Of a stretch of DNA of 64,000 nt, positions 39,009 through 54,600 are shown piece by piece. Origin of the DNA: Edolisoma coerulescens (taxonomy: Eukaryota > Chordata > Aves > Passeriformes > Campephagidae); contig VWZW01007188.1 of NCBI GenBank assembly GCA_013397115.1, forward strand, positions 1-64,000, given 5' to 3'. Under the pieces are notes generated by a model that saw only the letters and a list, made by a program, of their open reading frames with translations, did no database searches and had not been told where the DNA came from. Position 1 is the stretch's first letter. The number at the start of each line of letters is the position of its first letter. A program made the translations under genes and the position numbers.

Positions 39009-42000
39009 CTATGAAAAAGCCCAAACAACATTAAAAGAAACACATTAAATCTAGTTATTTTTAGTGAATGATAAGTATCACCTTTACAAAGCACCTTTTA
39101 TGCATTTATTATATTGGTGTTCATGTAAAAAAATCCTCAAGGATTCATTCTTGTCACACACTTTGTCATTTCTGATGTGACAGTCAAAATATTTTATTTG
39201 CAAGAACATTAAGATGACATAAACACTACACATTTTATAAATACTCAGCCTTCCTTAAAAGTGAAGTGGTCTTCTTTCTGAGCATATTTATATTGACATA
39301 TATAGCTCAAGGTTTTAAAGCAAGGATATATTTGGGCTATGGGAGTAAGACTATTTAAAATATGAGAGAAATAAACCATCTTTCAAAGACAATATCTTTC
39401 TTAGTTACAAACAAAGAATGACCTTTTACCCTTTTTCTTGAAAGCCTGCACAGAAATAATAGCAGTCTGATGAAATATGCTTTGTCAGGACCAGACACGG
39501 GGTATCTTCTCTTTTTCCCCAACAGACACATGAAATGAGACATAATTTAACACCAAAAGCCTTTTTCTCTAAAGTACATTCTAGGTAAAGCAAAATTTAT
39601 ACAATCGCACTGTCATAGGACTACTCACAAAATTTAACAAAAGACTGTGTGCATTGTACAAATGGACAACTTTGCAAAGCAAAAATGACAGACGTGGAAA
39701 ACTGCTCCCTAACGGAGCAACCCTTTAAAATTAGCTAACTCTGTTTATATAGAAATCTGGCAACGGAACCAAGGCATCTTTAGAGAGGCTACAAAGCAGA
39801 CCTCACAAAGCACATGAACACTGAGGGCTGCTAATCTGAAATGAATCGCTAGCCAATTAAAGAGACTGGCAGTCATAGTCTGATACATTAATTTATTGCA
39901 ACAGTAAAGATATCCTTTCAAGAGACAGAATCTTAACACAAATTTTAAATAATGATTTTCTGAACATAGTGAACAAATGAGCCATTCCTGATTTGGCAGC
40001 AAAGCAAAAATCCTCCAGTGACAAGACTAAATAAATGAATTCTATTAAATCTGAAAAAAAGTTTTCTGGAAAAAAAATCCTAACGGTGCTCATAAAGACT
40101 GTTTTTTTAATAAAAAGCCCACATCTTTCTGCATCCCTTCTCCACTTTAGTTCTGTAATTATAAACAAAACACAAAAGTCAGCTGAACAATGCCAACAGA
40201 TACTGAAGTCTAATGGTAAAAGCATATGAAAATGACAAAAAATGTCTCATAATGAATAGCTAGAAGAAGAAAAAAATGTTGGAATGCATATCTGGCAAGC
40301 TTTTATAAGAATGCAGTTGATACACAAAGACATTAGATTACTGTAGAGATCTTACTTCATGGGATCTTTACTTACATGCACAACTCTAAATTTCGTCTCA
40401 ACAGAAGACTGAAATGAAGGTAGTGTTAACTCTCAAGCTGTTAACTACTAAGAAGTTTTTCCAATCCCGGTAAATGCTTTTAGGTTAACATTAGAAAGAT
40501 AAAATTATTTCCAAGTTCGTAATACCGAATATGACAGGCCAAACTTTTTACTCAGCAGTTTTGTGTTTGCAGCTTCACATTTCATTTCTCACTGATGATT
40601 TAATGCTGTCATTTGTATTAATAATGGAAACCATTATCTCACCTGGAAGAATCCTGTTTGAACCCAAGGTGCTTTGGGGAGAGGGTATGCAGTTTGTTGG
40701 TCTCCTTTGTTTTCAAGGTGATACCTAAAGTACATTCCCATGTTATTTACTAGGAGAGATTTGCATTGTAACCACTCAGGCACAGAAACTACCCAGCTCA
40801 GATGTAGTACTAGCACAAATACCTATCATGTGTAAACAGTGAATTCCCCAGCGTTGGGATTTAGATGCATGTTTTTTAGATTTAGAGTTTTGGCTTAAAG
40901 CTGCAAAAACTTCCTTGGCAATTGATTGAAATCAGGAATCATTTTGAAGGTAAGAAAGGCTTATTCACTCACTGGTTTAGAAACTTACGGTAGTTCAAAA
41001 GAGCAGAATCCACACTGACCTCTGTTCAGACTTCACTAGTATGAAAGCAATCTATAGATAACATGGGACTGGACAAAGGCAGTAGTTCTGGAGATTCCAT
41101 GGTCTTTTCTAGGCAAAACATAGTAAGTAACTTGACTTTATAGTCAATTAGTATATAATGATGATAATTTCATCACCTCATAACCCAGTTTATTTCTCTG
41201 CATGTTAAAAGCACCAGAAGGTTCAGTAGGGGCACTGACTGCTACAAACACATCAAGAACCTCTGCACTGGAAAAAGGCCTCTGTAAGTGCTCTTTCTTT
41301 CACTAGTTTCCCTCAAATTTCTCAGAAACTCTATAGAGCCGGATAGCTGCATCAGAATTTTGTGTATCTGGCAATTGAACAATGTCAGTTCAGAAGCCAG
41401 ACAGACCCCATTTCTCACCTCTGTCTTCTTAGGTTGACTGACTATGCACAACCAGGGACTAATCTGTCCCTGCTTGTTCCTAATAAAGAACATCACCCAG
41501 GTTTGTGCTAACATTTGCAGCTCTATTCTGGCTGAGGAGGAGGCAGAACAACTCCCAAGACTAAGTGCAGCAGCACTGGATACAGATGGTGAGACTACCA
41601 TGCCATTATATTGCCCTAGAAAGAAAAGGGCAAACAAAAAGGAAAAGTGTATCTTCGAAGCACACAAGAAAAACAAATACTACGGTTTTCAAAAGAGCAG
41701 TCAAAGTATACTCATCCACAAGCTTTTTCTGGATAGAGCCCAGAGAAGGGCTGTAAAGATGGCCCTTTAGCAAGACAGATATTTCACTGTCAAAGTTTAT
41801 CAGATTGGAAAAAGGAATGTAGACATGATTTTAATTCAACAGCCAACTTCCAATACACAGCTTTGGTCTCTTTTAAGCACAATAATATATACGTGCATCA
41901 CAACACATACAAGCAGTGAAGAGGCACCCAGCCGTATGGAGGCATACAATACTGCACACTTTTACCCGAGGGAAAAAGTAAGGTAAGAACTATAGAACAG

Positions 42001-42218
42001 GCTTTTGAAAATACTGATGGACCTTACCATTGTTCAGTTTGACAGCTACTCTCTCCATAGATTGACTTCAGGCCAATAGTTTTTACAAGCCAGCTGATAA
42101 CTAGGTTTACACTCTTCACCGTGATTTAAAAGAACAATAGATAGATGGCCTTCTGGTGATATCAGTTCATTGCTTTTGAATAGCTATTACAATTACTTTT
42201 AACCATAGAACAACCAAC
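39009..42218 (-). other. HLTF relic intron between the two RING exons
   Basis: About 3.2 kb without a recognisable exon. Near 41,735-41,765 a short stretch faintly resembles a CR1 ORF2 block, but it is too short to call. The introns 34,110-37,000 and 37,472-38,885 also show nothing identifiable. Confidence 0.6.
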
Positions 42219-42400
42219 CTGTTCATTTCTGAGGACTTCAGAAATACACGGTTTACAAAACACCTGTGGACAATGTGTTATCACAGGAAGAGTCAATGAT
42301 TCCAAGCAAACTGCACATTCTTCATCTGAACCAGAGCTCAGAACCAACTTGATTTTACTCAGTAATGTCTCACGCAATTCTTCAGGAGTTTTATCATTTG
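42219..42400 (-). pseudogene. HLTF: HLTF relic exon: first half of the RING finger
   Basis: Encodes TPEELRETLLSKIKL, then DEECAVCLESLTLPVITHC and FCKPCISEVLRNEQ, ending at a GT donor at 42,217-42,218. The zinc-ligand histidine of the family pattern CAHVFC is glutamine here (CPQVFC, codon 42,264-42,266). The expected 3' splice acceptor before NDKTPEEL is not visible: the sequence reads TTTGCAAATG rather than a CAG. The 5' limit is therefore approximate. Confidence 0.85.
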
Positions 42401-42639
42401 CAAATATAGAAACATACTTAAACCCGGAGATTTCCATACAGGAAACACTCTGAGCTCTCATGCATCAAAACATTTCCATTGGTCCAAATGCAATCAGAAC
42501 AGTTGATACTCAATGAGGATATACAATACATAAAAACACAAGCTGCCCCATACTACAGAAAATTCTGACCTACTATTTCAAAATATATTAAGAGTAATCT
42601 TACCTGGAAAAGTGGTAATTAGAACTTAAAAGTACCTCA

Positions 42640-42950
42640 ACTCTATGCTCAGTGATAATTATATGTGCAACACAATGCCTAATGGGAATAAGCAATTTTC
42701 ATATGGCAGCTGTTCAAGTAGCAACAATACTATGGACATGACACTATAGTTAAGATTGCTTTATATTTAAAGTAAAGAAATTCAAGTCATACTTAGTTAA
42801 TAATTAAGCTCTAAATAATTACTGAACAATTTTCAAATTATTTTTCCATCCTGTACTCTTCAGGAAGACAAACAACCTTCTAAGAAAGGTTCTGACCATA
42901 TCTCATTGGTCTTCCAGTATCCTGAAAAATCATCAAGGGTGTCCTCCTTG
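42640..42950 (-). pseudogene. HLTF: Possible further, strongly decayed HLTF exon traces
   Basis: At about 42,860-42,945 the minus strand, after a TTTTTCAG, gives KTNEIWSEPFLE followed out of frame by LPEEYR. This resembles the family segment KTSKIKGKPVLELPER. At about 42,665-42,715 a block with SCHMKIA may correspond to ICCHTYLL. Both are weak matches made by eye. Confidence 0.3.
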
Positions 42951-43439
42951 TTGTCTTTCAAAAACTGTAAATAACACTAATGTTCAAAGGGGTGAAGATG
43001 TTATATTTTGACCTATTTCTTTGGAATACCCTACTATTCTTATACTTCAAGAGCAATAAATTTCTTTATTTGGCACTTTGACATTCTCAGACAGTAATAT
43101 TTCATTCTGAGCATGTAAGTGAAAAGGCACCTGTCTCCTCCCCCTTCCTCAGCTGGTTTGAGGAGTTAATCACACAATTTCCAGAAGTGCCAAAGTGAAT
43201 CTGCCTACTCAAAAGCAGGGAATGGAAAGCGTGCTCACTACTCATGGAGCGGCGCTGTAACTACGATACTACTCCAGTTTTGTATTTCTATTGAATAAAT
43301 CTCCTTTGGGAAAGCAGATCTGTATCCTTTTACTATCAGGAGAGACTACAGGAAGTAGTATTTCTATATCATCATAACCAGTATAGATGACGTTTACATA
43401 TTAAAACAGCTTAGCACTGTGGTACCACTGCATTTTCAC

Positions 43440-43847
43440 TCAAAGCCTCCGCAGCAAACCCCCGGCCCCAGGCCCAGCTCCCCGCCTCGACAGGACGGCA
43501 CGCGCCCGCCCCGGCCCCGCCCCGCGCCGCTCAAGCCCCGCCCCCGGACACGCCCCTCCACTCGTGGCAGTTTTCCCCCTAGCCGGAAGAAGTGCGCCCT
43601 CGACCAATCAGAGCCCTTCCCTCGCGCCCAGTCCGCGCGGGTAATGGCCAACGGGAAGCCAGAAGCTGAGGAGAGGGGCCAATCAGCGGTCTTCGCTCCC
43701 GCGTAGCCCACGCGGATAAGGGCCAATGGGGAGCCAGCACTTGAGGCGAGGGGTTCGAGGCGGTTAACGGTCGGCAGTTGGTGCCGGTCGGTGGCGGCGA
43801 CGGACGTTTTGTGGCGCGGCCGGAGTTCGTCATCTTAGCAAGGCACC
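43440..43847 (+). promoter_or_regulatory. CpG-island promoter of the alpha-tubulin gene with a tandem CCAAT module
   Basis: The sequence is strongly GC- and CpG-rich. It holds two adjacent units of about 75 bp (43,604-43,678 and 43,679-43,753), each beginning CCAATCAG and carrying a second CCAAC/CCAAT inside GGCCAAYGGGRAGCCAG. An ETS-like CCGGAAG lies at about 43,583. No TATA box is evident. The island may once have been a shared divergent promoter with HLTF, which is an inference from position only. Confidence 0.75.
43604..43753. repeat. Two tandem 75-bp promoter repeats
   Basis: Unit 1 (43,604-43,678) and unit 2 (43,679-43,753) align end to end with the same length. Shared blocks are CCAATCAG, CGCGG.TAA.GGCCAA, GGGAGCCAG-like and TGAGG.GAGGGG. 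Confidence 0.8.
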
Positions 43848-47616
<3,769 letters not shown>

Positions 47617-47720
47617 GAAAACTAAAGCCTGGAAAAATTTATTTACCAAAAAAAATTTGGAGAACCCTGTTTGTTTGTTTTCAAATGTGTTTCCAAATAA
47701 AATTCCAAAGATTATACTGC
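47617..47720 (+). other. Alpha-tubulin 3' UTR and poly(A) signal
   Basis: A short 3' UTR after the TGA, with AATAAA at 47,696-47,701. Confidence 0.8.
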
Positions 47721-47956
47721 TTTTTATGTGTATTCATGAAGGATGTGTGTGTTCATGAAGGAAGGACCATTTGAGATTGCAGGTTTTGGTAGCGGTTTCT
47801 GTTACCTGCTTTAAAAGTGCACGGTAATTTTTACCTTCCTACATTGGCCTAGTAAAAAAAATCTAATATCTTTTACCAGTATGGTCACATGAATAGAGCT
47901 TTAGAGACGCATGAAAGCAGCTCTATCATGGGACACTTGGCTCTCGTAAAAAGTGC

Positions 47957-48090
47957 TGACCCAGTTGGTTAGAGCATGGTGCTAACACCACCAAGGTTGT
48001 GGTTTCAATCCCCATACAGGCCATTCAGCCAAGAGCTGGACTTACTGATCCTTGTGGGTCTCTTCCAACCAGGAATATTCTGTGAAATAA
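47957..48090 (+). mobile_element. tRNA-Ile-derived SINE with CR1-like tail (TguSINE1 type)
   Basis: The left part resembles a tRNA-Ile gene: CAGTTGGTTAGAGCATGGTG with the A-box region, GCTAACACC at the anticodon arm, and a B box GGTTTCAATCC followed by CCCATACAGGCCA. The right part (AGAGCTGGACTTACTGATCC to GGAATATTCTGTGA) is the CR1-like 3' tail used for mobilisation by CR1 enzymes. This architecture is that of TguSINE1 of songbirds. It is a SINE rather than a tRNA gene because of the tail and the arm mismatches. Confidence 0.85.
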
Positions 48091-48339
48091 CTAGGCTTTT
48101 GTTTGGGGGGTTCGTTGGTTGGGGTGTGATTTTTTTTTTTTTTTTTGTTGGTTATTAAGAAAGAATTGCTGTATTTAAATACAAAAAAGTCTCTGTTTTT
48201 GACGCTGGGAGACTGGAAGAACCCAGCTTTCAGTAGCCTAATGCTGCCGGCAGTAGCTGCTCCAAGCCGTGCCCGAGTGAAACACCGACCAAACACCCGT
48301 CAGCAAGGTCTTCCGTTTATGAGTCCGTCTCGCACTCAA

Positions 48340-48625
48340 GGATCACTTCCAGTTTATCTTCCCACTCGAGAGCTCCGCCAGTGTACGGCGCTGCTCTGCC
48401 ATGACGGAGGATGCCCGGGAGTGCTCACACCGCAACGGAGTCGCGCTAAGGCCACACGGAAGCTCGTACGAGCGTACCTGCCCCGGGGCAGCTGCACACT
48501 GCCGACCGCACCCGCCCTCGCGCGGCGCCGGGCGGAGGCGGCTCTGCCCACCGCGGAAGTGCAGGGCGCCACCCCGAGAGGCGGCGGGTGCTCTGGCCGC
48601 TGCTGCAGCCGAAGTTTTCGGGACC
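48340..48625 (+). promoter_or_regulatory. HPS3: CpG-island promoter of HPS3
   Basis: CpG-dense sequence directly upstream of the HPS3 start codon, with an ETS-like CGGAAGTG near 48,552 and many GC-rich blocks. CpG richness continues through exon 1 and into intron 1 to about 49,280. No TATA box is visible. Confidence 0.7.
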
Positions 48626-51600
48626 ATGGTGCAGCTTTACAACCTGCACCCGTTCGGCTCGCAGCGAGTAGTGCCCTGCAAGCAAGAACCGGCGCACTTC
48701 TGCTGCGGCCAAGACGTGCTGTTCGTGGCCAGCACGGCGGCCAGTTGCAGGGTGGAGGTGTTCGCCGTGCGCGAACAGGGCCGCTGCGAGGCCCTGGGCT
48801 CCTTCGCCACGCTGGGTCCCGTGCTGCGCATGGCGCACAGCTCGGCAGGTCAGTCCCGGCGACCGCTGGGTCCGTGAGTGCTCGGCTGGGGAGGCCGGGA
48901 CGCGTCAGGCTCGAGTGCGTGGACCGGCCCTGAGGCTCCGCCGGGCGGCGATGACGGGCTAGGCGGGCCGGGGCCGGGGCCGGGGGGCGGCGGGCGACGA
49001 ACAAAGCCGCTCGGGCTCTTCCGCCGGAGGAGGACCTGGCCCTCCCACCCGTCTCTCCCTCAGACCTCCCGTCAGCCTCCCCCTCAGGCTCCTTCTCAGG
49101 CTCCCTCCGAGCCCGCGGTGGGGCGCGCCTGCTGGAGCGGGCCGGCCGGCCGGCGGGCCGGGCTCGGAAGCGGGGGCCGGTCCCAGCGCCGGCAGCGCTC
49201 GGGCCTGCAGGGAGGGGGCGGGCCGCATCTCCCTTCGTCGTCTGCCTCCGCCTCGGTTGCGGTCTCTGCTCCCGCGCCTGCTTTTGGTTTTTTTTGTTTT
49301 TTCGTTTTTAGAGCACGGAGTGGGTGCTCGTTCCAGCCGATTCCACAGCTCTTCATGAGTCTGTTGCTTTCTGTGGTCTGTAGAGAACAAAACGCTTCCT
49401 CATTAATGGGTGTGAGGAGGCGGGGGGTGAACCTTATCTGCAATCACAACTCATAGAGAGAATTCACATAGAGGAGTTACTCTGGACCTACATCTGTAAG
49501 TCCTTTTTTTAACTGGTGTGTGAGGTGTGTGCTACCCAGCAAAGAAATTTGCACTTTGTATTTAATTAGAGAAAAATTGGTGAAAACTGGTTTTGGAATT
49601 TTTTGTAAGAGTTGAGACTTGAAGATGTTTTTTGTAGCGTACTACATCAGGTAAAGAGCTCAGAAACTGTCCTCTATTTTTTAATGATATATCAGTATGC
49701 TTTCTTTTAAGGAGACTATCTGGTGACAATTGAAGAAAAAAGCAAAGCAACTTTCCTAAGAGCTTATATGAACTGGAGATGCATGGCTGCAGGGAGTTCT
49801 CGCGTGTGTGTTCGGATGGTTGGTCACAAGATGGAAGAGTCATACAGTGAAACCTTAAAAGAACAGATGTCAGTTGTTGAAATGCCACTTTCAGATCCTC
49901 CACTGTGCATTTCATGTTGTCCTGTGAATGGAGATCTTCTTGTGGGCTGCAAGAATAAACTAGTCATGTTCTGTTTGAAATACCTGGTCATAAACCAGAA
50001 TTTGACTGTGTTAGATTTTGAACGCTCCTTAATTTTGCACATTGATAACCTCATTCCTGCTGAAGTTGCATTTTGTGCCAGACATATAGCCGTAACAACA
50101 GAGCTGGATGTTCTAATACTGAAACTGGAACTGGTCCAGCGAAGTGCAGACAGGACAGAGCAATGTGCTCAGGGAGTCAGTGCACCAGAAAAGGCTGTGG
50201 ATGGAGGTAGGTGCTGAAATAATTCAAGGTTTTGGTTTTTTTTTTTAATCTCCCAAGAATCTTCTGATTGGTTCTCGTTTGCTCTGAAAGTAGTTTCAGA
50301 CAAGGTCTTTGCCCTTCAGAAAGTTTTTCCAGATTGTCCCATCACTGATTCTCAGCTGAATATTCTAGGGCATGAAAAGTTGTACCAACCTGCAGTTGGA
50401 GGTAACATTTCAAACAAATGTGTCATCATGCTGCACACTTAGAGGATAGTAAAGCCTCTGCAGACACGGAATTAGGTCCCTGTTTTAGGGTGCCACAATG
50501 GGCCAAGTTAAAGTGGTAGTAGTTCTGTGTGCTGTGTTCAGAAAAATTGTTCTATCAGTGTTACTGCCTAAGTAACTGACTTACACAATTAAGAATGTTC
50601 CTGTTGTGATGCCTGTGTACTTTTGTAACTGTTAGGCTCAGAACCTGCCATAATCAAGCAAATTCTCCTTTTTCAGGCCTTTATCTGGTGCTTGCCTTAG
50701 AATTCTCTAAATCCCAAAACCAGATATACTCAGGAGGTTTCATTCCTGTGTATTGCAAGATATCAATCCATATGTAATCAGTTCTCACTTTTCCAAGCGT
50801 GTATGTATCAGATCAACACCAACAAACCTTAGGAAGGTCCTTTCTTTATAGTTGAAGAAACTTAAAAGGATGGTCTTTTAGAAATGGAAACTCTACCTAG
50901 AAAAAATTTAAAGGTAAATAAGACTTTTCGGATGGGGACAATATAAATGTAATGTTCTTCACTGAGTGGACATGGATCTTTTCTCAGATAATGGTGTCCT
51001 GTCCCTAGTTGTTTTTATTACTGAAAACTACACAGAAAAGTCCCAGTTACTTTGTGAGTGTTACTAGGATTTGCTTTCCAGGACTTAAGTGAGTTTAAGA
51101 TAACACAGCTTCCTGTGATAGCTGCCTTTGCCTTCTCAAAACCTCTTCAGGCCAAAAGTCAACATTTTTTGATGACCAGCCATTTGTGGCACCGGTTGCC
51201 TTGGACTCACCTTTTAATGAATGGTTTACCTGTTTTGGTTTTTTTTCCCCAGAAATCTTGACTCTTAATTATTCAGACTGTTGAGGCTTAAATAGGATTT
51301 TTTCCCATCTTCTAGCATGGTTATTTTCAAAGTCTTGTGGTTTGAGGAAGCCAATGCTAGCTAGCTAGGTAGCTGTAATTGGAGTATTTAATTGATATTA
51401 TGTCATAACATTTTTTTACTGCCGAGTGGAATGATTTGAACAGTTAAGATAGCGTTTTCATTCCTCAGGTGTGAAAGATGAAAGTCCTTCAACACATACT
51501 TTACAGCTTGAATTAGATGAGTTCATCATATATCAGAAGCCAGTGGAACTGCTTGGGGAAGAAAGTAAGCTATGTGAGATACCCATCACACTGGAATCCA

Positions 51601-54600
51601 CTGAGTTACCTACAGAAGACACAAAGCGCTTCCAAGTGCAGTATCTGCTTTTCAGGTATTACAGACATATTTTCCCTTTTATGGGTTGATTTAATACAAA
51701 AAACCAAGCTGCGTTGTGTGTTCTGTGTTTTTGAAAGAAAACTTCTGATATTTTGACTTCTGGGGTTTTTATAAGGTGTGGTGTTTCTTTTGAACTGAGG
51801 AAATTATGGGATACCAAAGGAAGCCCCTTTTTTAGTATCTTGGAATATTTCACTTGGAAGGGATCTGCAACAATCATCTAGTGCAACTGCCTGACCACTT
51901 CTGGGGTGAGCCACTGTTAAGGCGTATAATTAAAGGCACAGTCCAAACGCCTCTTAAACAGTGACAGGTCTAGGTCATCAACCACCTCTCTAGGAAACCT
52001 GTTTAGTATTTCACCATTCTCGGTAAGAAAATGCTTTCTCATGTCAAGTCTGGACCTCCCCTGGCATAGCTTTGAGCCCTTCCCAGGTGTCTTGTCCCAG
52101 GATCCCAGAGAGAAATGTTCAGTCCCTACCTCTCAGGGACCCCTCCTCAGGAAGCTGATTTAGTCTTCCTCTGTCATCAAAATTTCTATCAAAGGCCAAG
52201 GAAGAATTGATGTCAGGGTCCAACAGTGAATTCCAGAGCAAAGGAGGGAAAAGGATGACACATAATAGGAAAAAAAATAGTGTTGGAGATGGCATGATAT
52301 TCCATATAGCTCAGTGGAATAAAAAGAGAGAGGAAAAAGAAGGTTAAATTGAAGTCTAAGTTGCAGGATTTCCTCAGTGATCTCAGACTTTGACATGCAT
52401 CTTGCAGACAAGCAAAGAGAGAGGATTTCGGTTGCAGGACCTCAATGTAGTTCTATCTAGCTGTGCCACATGCTTCGTGGCTTCTACAATGGCATTGGTA
52501 GTAGGAGTGTGCATTGTTGTTGAGTGTTAAAACATGAGCTATGCCTCTTATAGCCAATGCTGTTTACTTGTCCAGAGTATATCATCATAATTTCTCACTG
52601 CACTCCATGTTGTTTCGGACTTTTTTTCTAGACATTTTGCACCCGACCAGTCGCCTTTTGGGTTTTGTGAAGAGACAAAGTTGCACTCTCTTCAACTGCT
52701 TCCTGTATACCAGACAGGTATATGGATATGCATGTATGCACTGTGGACTGTGTTGTAGGAGACTCGTGAAAGGAAGGAGCTTCTTTGTATATCCTGTTTC
52801 TTACACTGTGTGATTTCTGTATGATTTGTTTTTAAATTGAGATCTTTCCTCCCTTTTCAATGGTTTAAACTGAGCTTCTGTTAACAAAACAGTCTTTTAA
52901 TTTCTCCAAGTTCTACATAAACCTTGAACTAAAATACTAATTCATCACACCAAAAGTGTGACTAAATCAGCTTTTATCAGTGCTTTGCTGATAAATTTTG
53001 TGTTGCAAAACAGTCAGTCTTTACATTGCTTTAATAAAATTCTCCGTAGTGTTACAAGGTACTAGACTGCCACTCAGCCAGCCGAGGAAATCAGAGTAGT
53101 AAACCTTAATAATCACTAAGATACTGGTTACCTTTCTGAAGGGCTTTAATTAAAACTGGAAGGGATGAATGCAGACTTCAGGGGTTCACTAACTCAAGCC
53201 CCAAAAGACCCATGGAAGAATTTAATGCTGTATGTTTGCAGTCAGATTTCATAGAATCATAGAATGTCCCTGAGTTGGAAGGGACTCAAAAGCATCGTCA
53301 AATCCAACTCCTGGACCTGCACAGGAGAACCCCAAGAATCCCGCCAAGTACCTGAGAACATTTTCCAAATGCTCCTTGAGCTCTGGCAGGCTTGGGCCAT
53401 GACCACTGCCCTGGGGAGCCTGTTCCAGTGCCTGACTACCCTCTGGGGGAAGAACCTTTTCCTAATACCCAAGCTAAACCTCCCCTGACACAGCTTCATG
53501 CCATTCCCTCTGGAACTGCATGTAGAATGCTCTTAGGTCTCTCCTCAGTCTCCTCTAGGCTGAACAAACCAAGTGCCCTCAAGCCACTCCTCCTGTGCCT
53601 CCCCTCCAGACTCTTCACCATCTTTGTAGCCCTCCCTTAGTCTCTTCTGTAATAGCTTTATATCCTTCCTGTATTGTGGTGCCCCAAATGGCCCCTAGGA
53701 CTCAAGATAATGCTGCCCCACTGCAGAGCAGAGTGGGACAATCCCATCCCTGCCCCTCCGGCAGTGCTGTGCCTGATGCATCCCAGGATATGGTTAGCCC
53801 TTGACTTTTACTGACTGCTCACTCAGTTTGAGATGGTTTACTGTCTGCTAAGTAGCAATGCCTCATTTAACTTGCAGCTGACTGAAAAGATTGAGCTACT
53901 TGCCATTTAAGTCCAGCTGTCTTACGCTCTCGTGTGATTTACAGGCTTTGACAAGAGGGTCTGTAGAAAATGAACATAGCTGTTACGTGCTAAAGTGGTG
54001 TCCTATAAATTCTGCCATTTCCAGCCTTTCATTTCCTTAAGTGATGACCTATTTTTTTGTGAGCTGCAGTTCTGGATGAGCATTCATTACAACTTAAAAG
54101 TAATTGTCTAAAATCAGACTTTCAATCCATGGATGCTTAGTTGTGGTGAATTTACCAGGACTCTCTAATGCTTCCATGTACAGATTTTCTTCACTAGGTG
54201 CTACGTCCATATTTTTGTGAATATGCCTCCAAATGAGATAACATGTCATACAAACTTTTGACGTGTGCACTGAGCTTCATATAAAACTTCTTTTTACCAG
54301 CTACTAAGAAAACTAGTCTGCAACTTGGGCAGGTTTGATTGTGTCTTTTAGGCATCAGGCTTGGAATGGAATTGCCAGATTTTGATTTATGGAGTACATA
54401 AAATGCCTTTATCATTGTTACGTCTAGGAAGTTCTGCAACAGCCTATGAGGAAACTGAGAACAAGAGAAAACTTCTGAGTCTCTTTTGTTTTTTCTCTTT
54501 GCCTCATGTTGGATATCTCTACTCTGTTGGGAAGTTAGTAGAACTAATTTCTACTTACCAATATTCAGAGAAGTCAGAGCAGGCAGTCCTCACTCCACAG

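Larger units (their letters stand above)
33176..42400 (-). pseudogene. HLTF: HLTF (helicase-like transcription factor) remnant: unprocessed, truncated pseudogene
   Basis: HLTF is a nuclear RAD5-type SNF2 translocase with an embedded C3HC4 RING that polyubiquitinates PCNA and remodels stalled forks. Six exons remain on the minus strand, in the correct order: 42219-42400, 38886-39008, 37363-37471, 37001-37179, 34031-34109 and 33176-33323. They cover the RING and helicase C-terminal domain, with landmarks [55 protein letters not shown] and VEENILKIQNKKRELAAGA. Introns are retained, so this is not a retrocopy. Lesions include a nonsense codon, at least four frameshifts, lost splice sites and two lost RING zinc ligands. 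The N-terminal two thirds (HIRAN domain, ATP-binding motifs) is not present between here and the tubulin gene. Its position between GYG1 and HPS3 is the ancestral HLTF location. A functional copy elsewhere in the genome cannot be excluded. Confidence 0.88.

Noticed and set aside
41735..41770. CR1-like peptide block (DRAQRRAVKM)
   Set aside because: Only about 12 residues match, with no flanking CR1 landmarks.
33176..42400. HLTF as a processed retrocopy
   Set aside because: The exons are separated by introns with mostly recognisable splice signals, and the location is the ancestral one.
42162..42461. An independent small RING-finger gene on the minus strand
   Set aside because: The RING half, its donor, the neighbouring exons and synteny identify it as an HLTF exon; the apparent start codon lies in former intron.
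47957..48025. A functional tRNA-Ile gene
   Set aside because: The arms contain mismatches and the sequence continues into a CR1-like tail, so it is a SINE.
48145..49456. Several long open frames around the HPS3 start on both strands
   Set aside because: CpG-island sequence lacks stop codons by composition; only the HPS3 exon 1 frame has family similarity and a proper splice donor.
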